Translations under genes and position numbers: made by a program
Shown here: positions 1 through 6,502 of the stretch, piece after piece
Layout: every line of letters begins with the position of its first letter
Numbering within the stretch: the stretch's first letter is position 1
The notes under the pieces: model-generated
Database searches by the model: none
What the model was told of the DNA's origin: nothing
What the model saw: the letters and a program-made list of their open reading frames with translations, nothing else
NCBI GenBank assembly: GCA_945902955.1
Contig: CAMDNO010000010.1
Coordinates: 1 to 50,411, forward strand
Length of the DNA: 50,411 nt
Direction: 5' to 3'
Origin: Porphyromonas cangingivalis
Lineage (GTDB): Bacteria > Bacteroidota > Bacteroidia > Bacteroidales > Paludibacteraceae

Positions 1-83
1 ATCAACGTAAAACATTGACAAAGATACTATTATTCAAATAGATACAAGTAAATACAAGTATAAATAAAGTTAAAACTTAACGT

Positions 84-125
84 CTGGGGGGCGAGTGGTC
101 GCAAGTTCGAATCTTGTCATCCCGA
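84..125 (+). pseudogene. 3' half of a tRNA gene (Pro-GGG-like), 5' half missing
   Basis: The sequence fits tRNA positions 32 to 73: T33 at 85, anticodon GGG at 86-88, anticodon-stem 3' strand GCGAG at 91-95, variable loop 96-100, T arm GCAAG-TTCGAAT-CTTGT at 101-117, acceptor 3' strand CATCCCG at 118-124 and discriminator A125, with no encoded CCA. The matching 5' strands (CTCGC and a CGGGATG-like strand) are absent from the 83 bases before it, which are AT-rich. It is therefore a fragment. Such 3' tRNA ends are commonly left at one edge of an integrated element. The isotype is inferred from the anticodon position only. Confidence 0.6.
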
Positions 126-138
126 CTGCTGAAAATGA

Positions 139-168
139 AAGACTTACACGAAAGTGTGGGTCTTTTTT
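139..168 (+). terminator. Intrinsic terminator behind the tRNA fragment
   Basis: An 11-bp stem (139-149 with 154-164, two G-T wobbles) closes a GAAA loop and runs into six T at 163-168. It would have been the terminator of the intact tRNA transcript. Confidence 0.75.
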
Positions 169-413
169 GTTTGGTAGTCTATCCTATAACTAACCTTTTT
201 TATGTGATTTTGAAAATGTTTCTTGAAAAATAGCAATTGGTAGCAAGAAAACTACAAAAAAATCCTATATTTGTTGCAACATTTTGATATTCAATTGCAT
301 CTTATGTTTATAATATTAGGAAAATTCGAATCTAAAAACAAATTTGTTCAAACATCTAATTTTACAAATTATCAGAAAATCAAACTATTTATTAAAATAT
401 AAATTTTACAATC

Positions 414-2528
414 ATGAAGAGAAATGTACTAAAGTCATTGCTGATGCTATGTTTCAGCTTGATTTCTTTCTTAAATTTGTCAGGTCAGAATACGCAGGGT
501 AACGACAGTGTTGTTAACCCAATTTACTTCGATGATGCATATATTTTTCCACAAAATCCAGGTCCAACAGATAGTGTTTATTTGGTTTATTCCTACGAAT
601 CGAGCGATGCTTGTCCGGACTTTTATTTAGTAAACGATTCTGTTGTGAAAAACAGTGTTTATGTTTCAAAACTTTCAATTCTCAACCAAGGCCAGATTTG
701 CGCACAAGTTGTTACAAAGTTCAAAACGAAACTGTGTCTTGGTGTTTTTAATGAAAAAACAGACCTGTTTTTTGGTGGAAATTTTGTTGCAACTATCGAC
801 CCTTATGCTTGTAATATGGATAAAATGGGTAAAGTGATTTTTGTAACCGAAAAATCATCCATTATTCAAGACGAAAACTCTGAAGATATGTATGAAATTA
901 GAGATCAAGTATTAAGTATTGGCACAATAGTGAAATTTTATGGAACTAAGATTCAATGTATTACAACCCCTTGTTATAATATCGTTGATTGCTTTACAAT
1001 TGTTGATTTTACCGATTGTGTAATGGATAAAAAAGGTGTTGTTGTAGCAGGCGAAAGCGAATGTAGCAATCAACTTTTTGTACAAGAATACTCTCCAATT
1101 AGTAGTAAAAAAATGCTATATGCAATTGAAAATAATTTCACAAATGAAAATCCGGTCGATAGTAGTTCAACAAGTACTAATAACGGATTCATTAATGGTA
1201 CTGTTTTTCCCGTTTTAAATATAGGAGATGAAATACAGTTTGGAGTTAAAAAAGCAGAGATTGACAGTAGTTTAATAAGTTTGTGTCCTGTTGAAGGCGT
1301 TGTTTCTTGCTACGAAATTCTTAATGCTGAACCGGAATGTATAATGGATAAAAAAGGGATAGTTGTAGCCGGAAAGAACAGTTGTGAAGGACAATTATTA
1401 ATTAAAGAATTAACACCCTATTTATCAACTCCGAAACTCTACGTTTTTGTGCCCGAAGGTGTTGTGAGCGATGCTGGTTCTTTTACATCAAGTATCAAAG
1501 TAGGCGATAAAGTGATTTTTGGAAGTGTTTCATTCAATATAGATTCTATTTTCATAGGTCTTACCGATTCTACATTTATGCCACCAATGCAGGATTGCAC
1601 AATTGCAGGATTTGCAACTTGTTACGAAATTGTTGAGAGTCAACCAATCGAAAGTTATTCAATTTCAGGTAAAGCAATAGCCGGTAATGATGTAGTTAAA
1701 TCGGGTTCAGCTCTATTATTTGCAAAAGGTTTCAAAAAAGCATTGAATGCTCTACCATTAAATAGTGATGGAACTTTTGTTTTCGACAATTTAATAAAAG
1801 GCGAATATACAGTTTACATTATTCCAGATATTGAACAGTATAAAAATTATTTACCAACATTCTATGTAAATAAAGTGCATTACAAACGAGCTGATTTTGT
1901 AAGTTTAAATGAAAATATTAATGAATTGTCTATCCAACTTCGACCATTCAATCGTCCCATTGGGAAAGGTAAAATTTATGGAAATATCTCTTACGAATCA
2001 ACTGGTTTGAAAGATACTGTAATGGCCGAAAATAGCATGAATAAAGTGAAAGTTCAATTGAAAATGAACTATGCAACTTATTTACCAGTTTTACTTTATA
2101 ATACAAACGACGAGCCTGTTGATTGGACAGTAACTGACGAAAATGGCAATTATGCATTCGAGAATATTGCTATTGATTCGTACAAAGTAGTTACTGAAAC
2201 TGCAGCTGCCGAAGCTGAAATTCCGGTAGTTCTAACAGTTGAAAACGCTGTGGTGAATGCTGATTTGATGTTGAAAAGTTCAGAAAATAGTACCGCACTA
2301 CAATCACCTAAATTGGATGTTGTTAATATGTATCCAAATCCGGTACTCGATATGCTTACTATTAACTTAAAGGACGCACAAGAAGTGAGTATTTACAATG
2401 CAATGGGACAACTAACCATGCAAAAACAATTAAATTCAGGTTCGAATATGCTGGATATGAGCGAAATGAGCAAAGGAGTTTATTTTGTGAAAATAGGTAA
2501 TTCTCAAACGAAGCTAATCAAAAAGTAA
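414..2528 (+). CDS. Secreted T9SS cargo protein with three Cys-MDK repeats
   Basis: This 704-residue protein is probably exported by Sec and then by the type IX secretion system. Residues 1-25 form a signal peptide (basic start, hydrophobic core, break near SGQ). About the last 75 residues form a type A T9SS sorting domain: MYPNP near 635, short beta strands, and a closing KLIKK. In between, three related units (about 133-200, 202-307, 309-415) each open with C-x-MDK-x-G and close with C-[FY]-x-I-[VL]. The first unit is the most diverged. They are followed by two carboxypeptidase-regulatory-like beta domains (about 420-515 and 518-625). I do not recognise the repeat family. A role as a surface adhesin or surface-displayed protein is inference. 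The gene is monocistronic, between the tRNA fragment and a strong terminator. Confidence 0.8.
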   Translation: MKRNVLKSLLMLCFSLISFLNLSGQNTQGNDSVVNPIYFDDAYIFPQNPGPTDSVYLVYSYESSDACPDFYLVNDSVVKNSVYVSKLSILNQGQICAQVVTKFKTKLCLGVFNEKTDLFFGGNFVATIDPYACNMDKMGKVIFVTEKSSIIQDENSEDMYEIRDQVLSIGTIVKFYGTKIQCITTPCYNIVDCFTIVDFTDCVMDKKGVVVAGESECSNQLFVQEYSPISSKKMLYAIENNFTNENPVDSSSTSTNNGFINGTVFPVLNIGDEIQFGVKKAEIDSSLISLCPVEGVVSCYEILNAEPECIMDKKGIVVAGKNSCEGQLLIKELTPYLSTPKLYVFVPEGVVSDAGSFTSSIKVGDKVIFGSVSFNIDSIFIGLTDSTFMPPMQDCTIAGFATCYEIVESQPIESYSISGKAIAGNDVVKSGSALLFAKGFKKALNALPLNSDGTFVFDNLIKGEYTVYIIPDIEQYKNYLPTFYVNKVHYKRADFVSLNENINELSIQLRPFNRPIGKGKIYGNISYESTGLKDTVMAENSMNKVKVQLKMNYATYLPVLLYNTNDEPVDWTVTDENGNYAFENIAIDSYKVVTETAAAEAEIPVVLTVENAVVNADLMLKSSENSTALQSPKLDVVNMYPNPVLDMLTINLKDAQEVSIYNAMGQLTMQKQLNSGSNMLDMSEMSKGVYFVKIGNSQTKLIKK

Positions 2529-2550
2529 CTATTTATTAGATGATTTATTT

Positions 2551-2590
2551 AGCGGCATGATTGACATTGTTTCAATCATGCCGCTTTTTT
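2551..2590 (+). terminator. Strong intrinsic terminator
   Basis: A perfect 13-bp stem (2552-2564 with 2572-2584) with a 7-nt loop runs into six T at 2585-2590, just downstream of the T9SS cargo gene. Confidence 0.9.
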
Positions 2591-2683
2591 CAAAAATCAT
2601 TCAATGTATGTTTTATAAAACATAATTACTTATTTTCTTTTCATTTTTCCCGAACCTATATTGGCTAAATGGATTATATTTTT

Positions 2684-2691
2684 TACTTTTG
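2684..2691 (+). promoter_or_regulatory. Bacteroidota -7 box (TACTTTTG)
   Basis: TACTTTTG fits TAnnTTTG and lies 31 bases before the DUF4160 start codon. The upstream TTTG is only approximated, by TTGG near 2661. Confidence 0.5.
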
Positions 2692-2722
2692 ACGCTGGAA
2701 ATAAATATAAACACTTTTTGCT

Positions 2723-2980
2723 ATGCCTGAAATATCTAGATTTTACGGATTAATCATACTAATGAACTTTAAGGATCATAATCCACCCCATTTTCATGTA
2801 TGGTATGGCGATTTTAAAGCTATTGTTACTATTGAGGATGGAATTGTAAAGGGTGAAATGCCTCAGCGAGCCTTAAAAATGATATTCGATTGGTTAGAGG
2901 TTCACAAAGCTGAACTGCTTTCCGACTGGGATTTGGCTCAAAAAGGCGAAGAATTATTCAAAATTGAACCATTAAAATAA
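2723..2980 (+). CDS. DUF4160 domain protein
   Basis: A small soluble protein of 85 residues matching the DUF4160 family: PPHFHVWYG at about 22-30, an acidic IEDG turn, and the LEVHKAELLSDWDLA helix. It ends 6 bases before a DUF2442 gene. The two families are often neighbours and are sometimes listed as toxin-antitoxin candidates, but the biochemical role is unknown to me. It lies directly upstream of R-M cassette A, which fits an accessory region. The ATG is 31 bases behind a -7 box. Confidence 0.75.
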   Translation: MPEISRFYGLIILMNFKDHNPPHFHVWYGDFKAIVTIEDGIVKGEMPQRALKMIFDWLEVHKAELLSDWDLAQKGEELFKIEPLK

Positions 2981-2986
2981 GTCGAT

Positions 2987-3265
2987 ATGTTTTTAGAAAT
3001 AAGCAAGGCAAACTATATTGAAGACTATAAAATAGAGTTTGAATTTAATAATGGCGAAATATATTTGGTTGATTTGATAAATGAATTGAGCGGAAGTGTG
3101 TTTGTGCCACTTAAAAACAAAGCATTTTTTAAAGACTTTAGCATTGTATATAATACCATTGAGTGGAAAAATGGCGCCGACTTTGCACCGGAGTATTTAT
3201 ACGAATTGGCAAAGCTTCAAAGCAAACTTGTCAGTGAGCCAGCGGCTGAATATAAAACAAAATAA
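2987..3265 (+). CDS. DUF2442 domain protein
   Basis: A 92-residue protein with the DUF2442 pattern: a beta-rich N-terminus (FEFNNGEIYLVDL), a central region reading LKNKAFFKDFSIVYNTIEW, and the GADFAPEYLYELA ending. It is almost certainly co-transcribed with the DUF4160 gene (6-base gap). In this family the protein is thought to bind a partner or nucleic acid, but no function is established from the sequence. No terminator is visible behind it. The next feature is the structured RNA at 3346. Confidence 0.75.
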   Translation: MFLEISKANYIEDYKIEFEFNNGEIYLVDLINELSGSVFVPLKNKAFFKDFSIVYNTIEWKNGADFAPEYLYELAKLQSKLVSEPAAEYKTK

Positions 3266-3345
3266 AGTACAGCCGTCGTACATGGCGTCTCTATCATAAA
3301 AACATCAAAATAAAAAATTATCGAATAAAAACCGTATTTTTCAAA

Positions 3346-3534
3346 CATATTAATTAAATAGCATTCTGCTATTGTTCGCACGCTCGAAACCTGAGAAATT
3401 TCAAAAAGCGAACACACAAACAGATTCAATGAGCAAAATGCTCACGCCAAACGGCGTGGGCTTTTGACTTATCGTTTGTGTGTGGGCTTCTCAGGGCCTC
3501 GAGCGTGGATAAGGATTTAGTTCACGCTTTTTTT
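3346..3534 (+). ncRNA. Structured RNA, copy A, upstream of R-M cassette A
   Basis: This is one of two copies; the other is at 39770-39964. Predicted helices: 5' hairpin 3357-3363/3367-3373; pseudoknot helix GTTCGC 3374-3379 with GCGAAC 3408-3413; P1 3380-3387/3499-3506; P2 CCTGAGAA 3390-3397 with 3488-3495; P3 3414-3421/3474-3481; apical hairpins 3430-3434/3440-3444 and 3445-3448/3453-3456; 3' terminator 3503-3507/3523-3527 plus seven T. The single-stranded stretch GCTTTTGACTTATCG (3460-3474) is identical in both copies. P1, P3 and the terminator differ in sequence from copy B but keep pairing, while the pseudoknot, P2 and 5' hairpin are invariant. The P1 3' strand overlaps the terminator 5' arm, so the two are mutually exclusive. 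A small reading frame inside is not conserved in frame. The RNA family was not recognised. Either a cis-acting leader or a separate small RNA is possible. Confidence 0.8.
3503..3534 (+). terminator. Terminator hairpin ending RNA copy A
   Basis: GCGTG (3503-3507) pairs with CACGC (3523-3527), followed by seven T (3528-3534). The 15-nt loop carries TAAGGATTT, also present in copy B. Bases 3503-3506 are also used by helix P1, so this terminator can form only when P1 is open. Confidence 0.75.
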
Positions 3535-3584
3535 ATGCGTTGACTTTTCACTTATCTGACCAATGGCAGCCGCTCGGCAAGCCA

Positions 3585-4292
3585 ATGAAAAACAAATCCT
3601 CGATACAAGCAAGTGAGGTTTTCACTCAAAGTGAAGCCCTCACTAAAAACGGCCAAGTAAAATCCAAAAAACGAGTATCCGACCACGGTGAAGTATTTAC
3701 TGCCGAGCGCGAAGTAAACGCTATGCTCGACCTCGTAAAACACGAAACCGAGCGAATCGAATCGCGTTTCCTGGAACCTGCCTGCGGCAATGGGAATTTC
3801 CTTGCCGAAATACTCCGCCGGAAACTCGCTGTGGTTACCAGCCGATATGCCAAAAGTCAATTGGAATGGGAACGCTATGCCGTGTTGGCTGTTTCGAGTG
3901 TTTATGGCGTTGATATTCTGGAAGACAATACCAATGAATGTCGCGAACGGCTTTTCAATATATTATTGGACGAATACATAAAGCTTTTCAAAACCAATTG
4001 CAAAGCCGAATGCCAAAGCAGTGTTAGGTTTTTACTCAACCGAAATATCCTGTGGGGTGATGCGCTCGATTTTACCAATCCCGTAACCCGCGAACCCATC
4101 GTTTTTTCGGAATGGAGTGCAGTGAATGGCTCTATGCTCAAACGACGCGATTATGTTTTTCGGTTTTTGGTCGAAAAATCCCACCAATACGCACTTTTCA
4201 ACGACGAAGGAGAAGCAGCCGCTATCGACGAACCCATCAACGATTTTCCATTGATTCACTTCCTAAAACTTGGCGAAGATGCTACAGACTAA
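3585..4292 (+). CDS. Adenine-methylase-like R-M subunit, motif I only (cassette A)
   Basis: This 235-residue protein resembles the N-terminal part of N6-adenine DNA methylases of Eco57I/type I-like R-M systems. It has SDHGEVFTA at 32-40, typical of such enzymes, and SAM-binding motif I FLEPACGNGNFL at 62-73, with a later VYGVDI acidic turn. No [DN]PP[YF] catalytic motif follows, so it probably acts with the next gene product, which carries NPPY. I chose the ATG at 3585. A TTG at 3540 would also keep the frame but begins only 5 bases after the RNA terminator. The coding end overlaps the next gene by 14 bases, suggesting translational coupling. Cofactor binding is supported by motif I; the division of labour is inference. 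Confidence 0.75.
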   Translation: MKNKSSIQASEVFTQSEALTKNGQVKSKKRVSDHGEVFTAEREVNAMLDLVKHETERIESRFLEPACGNGNFLAEILRRKLAVVTSRYAKSQLEWERYAVLAVSSVYGVDILEDNTNECRERLFNILLDEYIKLFKTNCKAECQSSVRFLLNRNILWGDALDFTNPVTREPIVFSEWSAVNGSMLKRRDYVFRFLVEKSHQYALFNDEGEAAAIDEPINDFPLIHFLKLGEDATD

Positions 4293-5844
4293 CTCTGAAA
4301 TTCGGGGCGCGACTTTGAGTCGCATTCCGAATACAAACTACAACCCCGACGTACTCACTTGCCTCGCCAACCTGAGCAACGACGAGGTTTTTACACCGCC
4401 CACATTGGTAAACAGCATGTTGGATTTGTTGCCCACAGAATTGTGGAGCAATCCCGAAGCCCGATTTCTCGACCCTGTAAGCAAAAGCGGCGTTTTCCTC
4501 CGCGAAATGGCAAAGCGACTGATGGTTGGTTTGGAAGCGCATTTCCCCGATCCACAGTTGCGCATCAATCATATTCTGAAAAACCAATTGTTTGGCATTG
4601 CCATTACCGAACTCACTTCGCTACTAAGCCGACGTAGTGTGTATTGCAGCAAAATTGCCAATCACCCAAAATACAGTCTGTGTACCGAATTTACCAACGA
4701 ACAAGGCAATATCCGGTATGAACGTATGAGGCATACTTTTCAGAACGGAAAATGTAAATTTTGCGGAGCAAGCAAAGCCGAATACGACCGTGATGATGCC
4801 GCTGAAACTTATGCGTATAATTTTATTCACACAGACAATCCCTTAGAAATCTTTAAATTAAAAAATATGAAGTTTGATGTAGTTGTTGGAAATCCGCCAT
4901 ATCAGTTGAATGATGGTGGAGGAACAGGCTCAAGTGCAATGCCTATTTACCAAAAGTTTGTACAACAAGCAAAGAAGTTAAATCCAAAATATCTTATAAT
5001 GATAATACCTGCTCGCTGGTATGCTGGCGGTAGAGGATTAGATTCTTTTAGAAATAATATGTTAACAGACAACCATCTAAAAGAAATACACGATTTTAAA
5101 AATGCTTCGGATTGCTTTCCTGGAATTAGAGTAGGTGGTGGTATTTGTTATTTTTTATGGGTTAACAGCTTTAATAGTAATCTTGTAAAAGTAACGGAAC
5201 ATGCTAAAGGTTTAATTACCAATGTTCAAACAAGAAAGACATTGGAGCCTAATGTTGATGTTTTTATCCGTGATTCAATTGTGAATTCAATTTTCAGTAA
5301 AATCAAAGTTTTGAGTAAATCAAAAATGTCTTCAATTGTATTGTCACAAAAGCCATTTGGATTAAGAACAAATTTTGTAGATTTTGATAAAAATGGAAGC
5401 GTAAAACTTTATACAAAGAAAAAAAGTGAAGGATATGCATTTATAAATGAAGATAAAGTTACTAAAAACTTAGAATCAATCAAAGAATGGAAGGTGGTTA
5501 CATCTCGTTCAACATCTGTTCCTGAAGAAGATAATGGACAGGTATTACGAGTTTCACAAACATTTATTGCCGAACCAAATTCAATTGTAACAGAGTCATA
5601 TGTTGTAGTTGGTTCGTTTAAAACTGAACTTGAAGCAACTAATTGTTTAGGATACCTTAAAACAAAATTTTTCAGATTATTATGTCAAGTTACTATTGTA
5701 TCACCTGATATTTCACCAAGAGTTTTTGATTTAGTACCATTACAAGATTTTAACGAATCGTGGAATGACCAAAAGTTATATATTAAATATAATCTGACAA
5801 CAAATGAAATAGATTATATCGAAAAAAACATACGTGAGGTATAA
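4279..5844 (+). CDS. Eco57I-type adenine DNA methylase (cassette A), mosaic gene
   Basis: This 521-residue N6-adenine methylase has NDEVFTPP at 34-41, a degenerate motif I (FLDPVSKSGVFL, 63-74), a small CKFC cluster (159-162), and catalytic NPPY at 205-208. Its C-terminal target-recognition part ends in the family's ISPRVFDLVPL and LY-x-x-Y-x-L-T signature. It should modify the recognition site that the nuclease downstream restricts. Two oddities stand out. Codons 8-18 are supplied by a 33-bp palindromic repeat. Composition also changes sharply near 4830: a sample line before is 53% G+C, while sample lines after are 22-23%. Together with the orphan C-terminus at 5863, this suggests that the catalytic and recognition module was replaced. 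The start is ATG 4279; a TTG at 4270 is possible. Confidence 0.85.
   Translation: MLQTNSEIRGATLSRIPNTNYNPDVLTCLANLSNDEVFTPPTLVNSMLDLLPTELWSNPEARFLDPVSKSGVFLREMAKRLMVGLEAHFPDPQLRINHILKNQLFGIAITELTSLLSRRSVYCSKIANHPKYSLCTEFTNEQGNIRYERMRHTFQNGKCKFCGASKAEYDRDDAAETYAYNFIHTDNPLEIFKLKNMKFDVVVGNPPYQLNDGGGTGSSAMPIYQKFVQQAKKLNPKYLIMIIPARWYAGGRGLDSFRNNMLTDNHLKEIHDFKNASDCFPGIRVGGGICYFLWVNSFNSNLVKVTEHAKGLITNVQTRKTLEPNVDVFIRDSIVNSIFSKIKVLSKSKMSSIVLSQKPFGLRTNFVDFDKNGSVKLYTKKKSEGYAFINEDKVTKNLESIKEWKVVTSRSTSVPEEDNGQVLRVSQTFIAEPNSIVTESYVVVGSFKTELEATNCLGYLKTKFFRLLCQVTIVSPDISPRVFDLVPLQDFNESWNDQKLYIKYNLTTNEIDYIEKNIREV
4300..4332. repeat. 33-bp palindromic repeat, copy 1 (inside a coding start)
   Basis: ATTCGGGGCGCGACT and AGTCGCATTCCGAAT form an imperfect inverted repeat around TTG. 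The element recurs at 42642-42674 with 31 of 33 bases identical. Here it is read through as part of the second methylase (residues around EIRGATLSRIPN). Confidence 0.8.
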
Positions 5845-5862
5845 TGATAAAGATTAAAAAAG

Positions 5863-5937
5863 CTTTACAAAAAATACGGATTAACGGAGGAAGAAATAGC
5901 CTTTATTGAGAGTATGATACGGCCAATGGAGGGGTAA
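5863..5937 (+). pseudogene. Orphan C-terminus of an Eco57I-type methylase
   Basis: In the frame starting at 5863 the 24 codons before TAA (5935-5937) read LYKKYGLTEEEIAFIE, then SMIRPMEG. This is the usual C-terminal signature of the methylase family and is a homologue of the current enzyme's own end (LYIKYNLTTNEIDYIEKNIR). It has no start and no upstream domain. It is best explained as the leftover 3' end of an earlier version of the upstream gene after the module was exchanged. Confidence 0.8.
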
Positions 5938-6502
5938 TAATTATATTTCTCCCATTGGCACCAATGACATAAATTAGTTAATGTTTGATTATCAGCAATA
6001 TACATTTTTTGTCATTACCATATTTTACCACAAATTTTTGGGGCGCAATCTCGAAATGACAAGGTTCTTTTTTAGTCAATTACCGTCGCCAACGATTGTT
6101 GTAAATAAGAAGTTTGTCGAGCGACGGGTTCGAAGGTCGCTTTGTACCGTCGCCAATGGAATGAACTTGTTAGGAATGTGGGGTGGGCGACGGAATGTTT
6201 CTCTCTTGATTGCATTGTCATCCCGCTACGAAGTGAGGGATATAGAGTATGAATAGGATTGGGCTTTAGCCCATTCATAAAAATGTAAAAAGTCAATCTT
6301 GGGCTTTAGCCAAACAATTAAAAAAGATAGAATTTGGCTAAAGCCAATAATATGGGAATCTATTTATATCCTCCAGCTAAAGCAGGAGGCAATTAAAAAA
6401 CCAGAAAAATCATTTTTTGAAAATATTATCTCTAAATCAATAATATAAACTAACCGGTCTTTAATTCCCCCTTTGGGGTGTATGGGCTTTAATTCCGAAC
6501 GT
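5922..6502. other. Repeat-rich gap between methylase and nuclease of cassette A
   Basis: No credible gene lies between the orphan C-terminus and the nuclease start. The stretch holds: a hairpin GCCAATGG/CCATTGGC (5922-5929 with 5952-5959); two ACCGTCGCCAA motifs near 6084 and 6149; three GGCTTTAGCC-type palindromes (6261-6272, about 6301-6311, 6335-6345); and a CCCCCTTTGGGG copy at 6467-6478. These look like dispersed intergenic repeats. A 91-codon frame at 5981-6256 has no recognisable protein character. Confidence 0.6.

Noticed and set aside
3374-3413. GTTCGC and GCGAAC as integron attC-like core sites
   Set aside because: Spacing and orientation do not fit attC, there is no integrase gene nearby, and the pair fits a pseudoknot helix in a larger conserved fold.
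3429-3468. A short reading frame starting ATGAGC inside the structured RNA, possible leader peptide
   Set aside because: An ATG is present in both copies, but a one-base length difference in the hairpin loop puts the rest in different frames. The peptides do not match, while the helices do.
3346-3534. Retron ncRNA or IscB/TnpB guide RNA
   Set aside because: No reverse transcriptase, IscB or TnpB gene is present near either copy.
3465-3558. Similarity of TTGACTTATC in the RNA to TTGACTTTTCACTTATC after it (copy A)
   Set aside because: It is short, AT-rich and absent after copy B, so it is probably chance.
3540-3584. TTG start for the first cassette A methylase
   Set aside because: It starts 5 bases after the RNA terminator and adds residues with no family support. 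The ATG at 3585 is better.
5981-6256. 91-codon open frame in the cassette A spacer
   Set aside because: It runs through dispersed repeats and palindromes and has no domain, start context or protein-like pattern.
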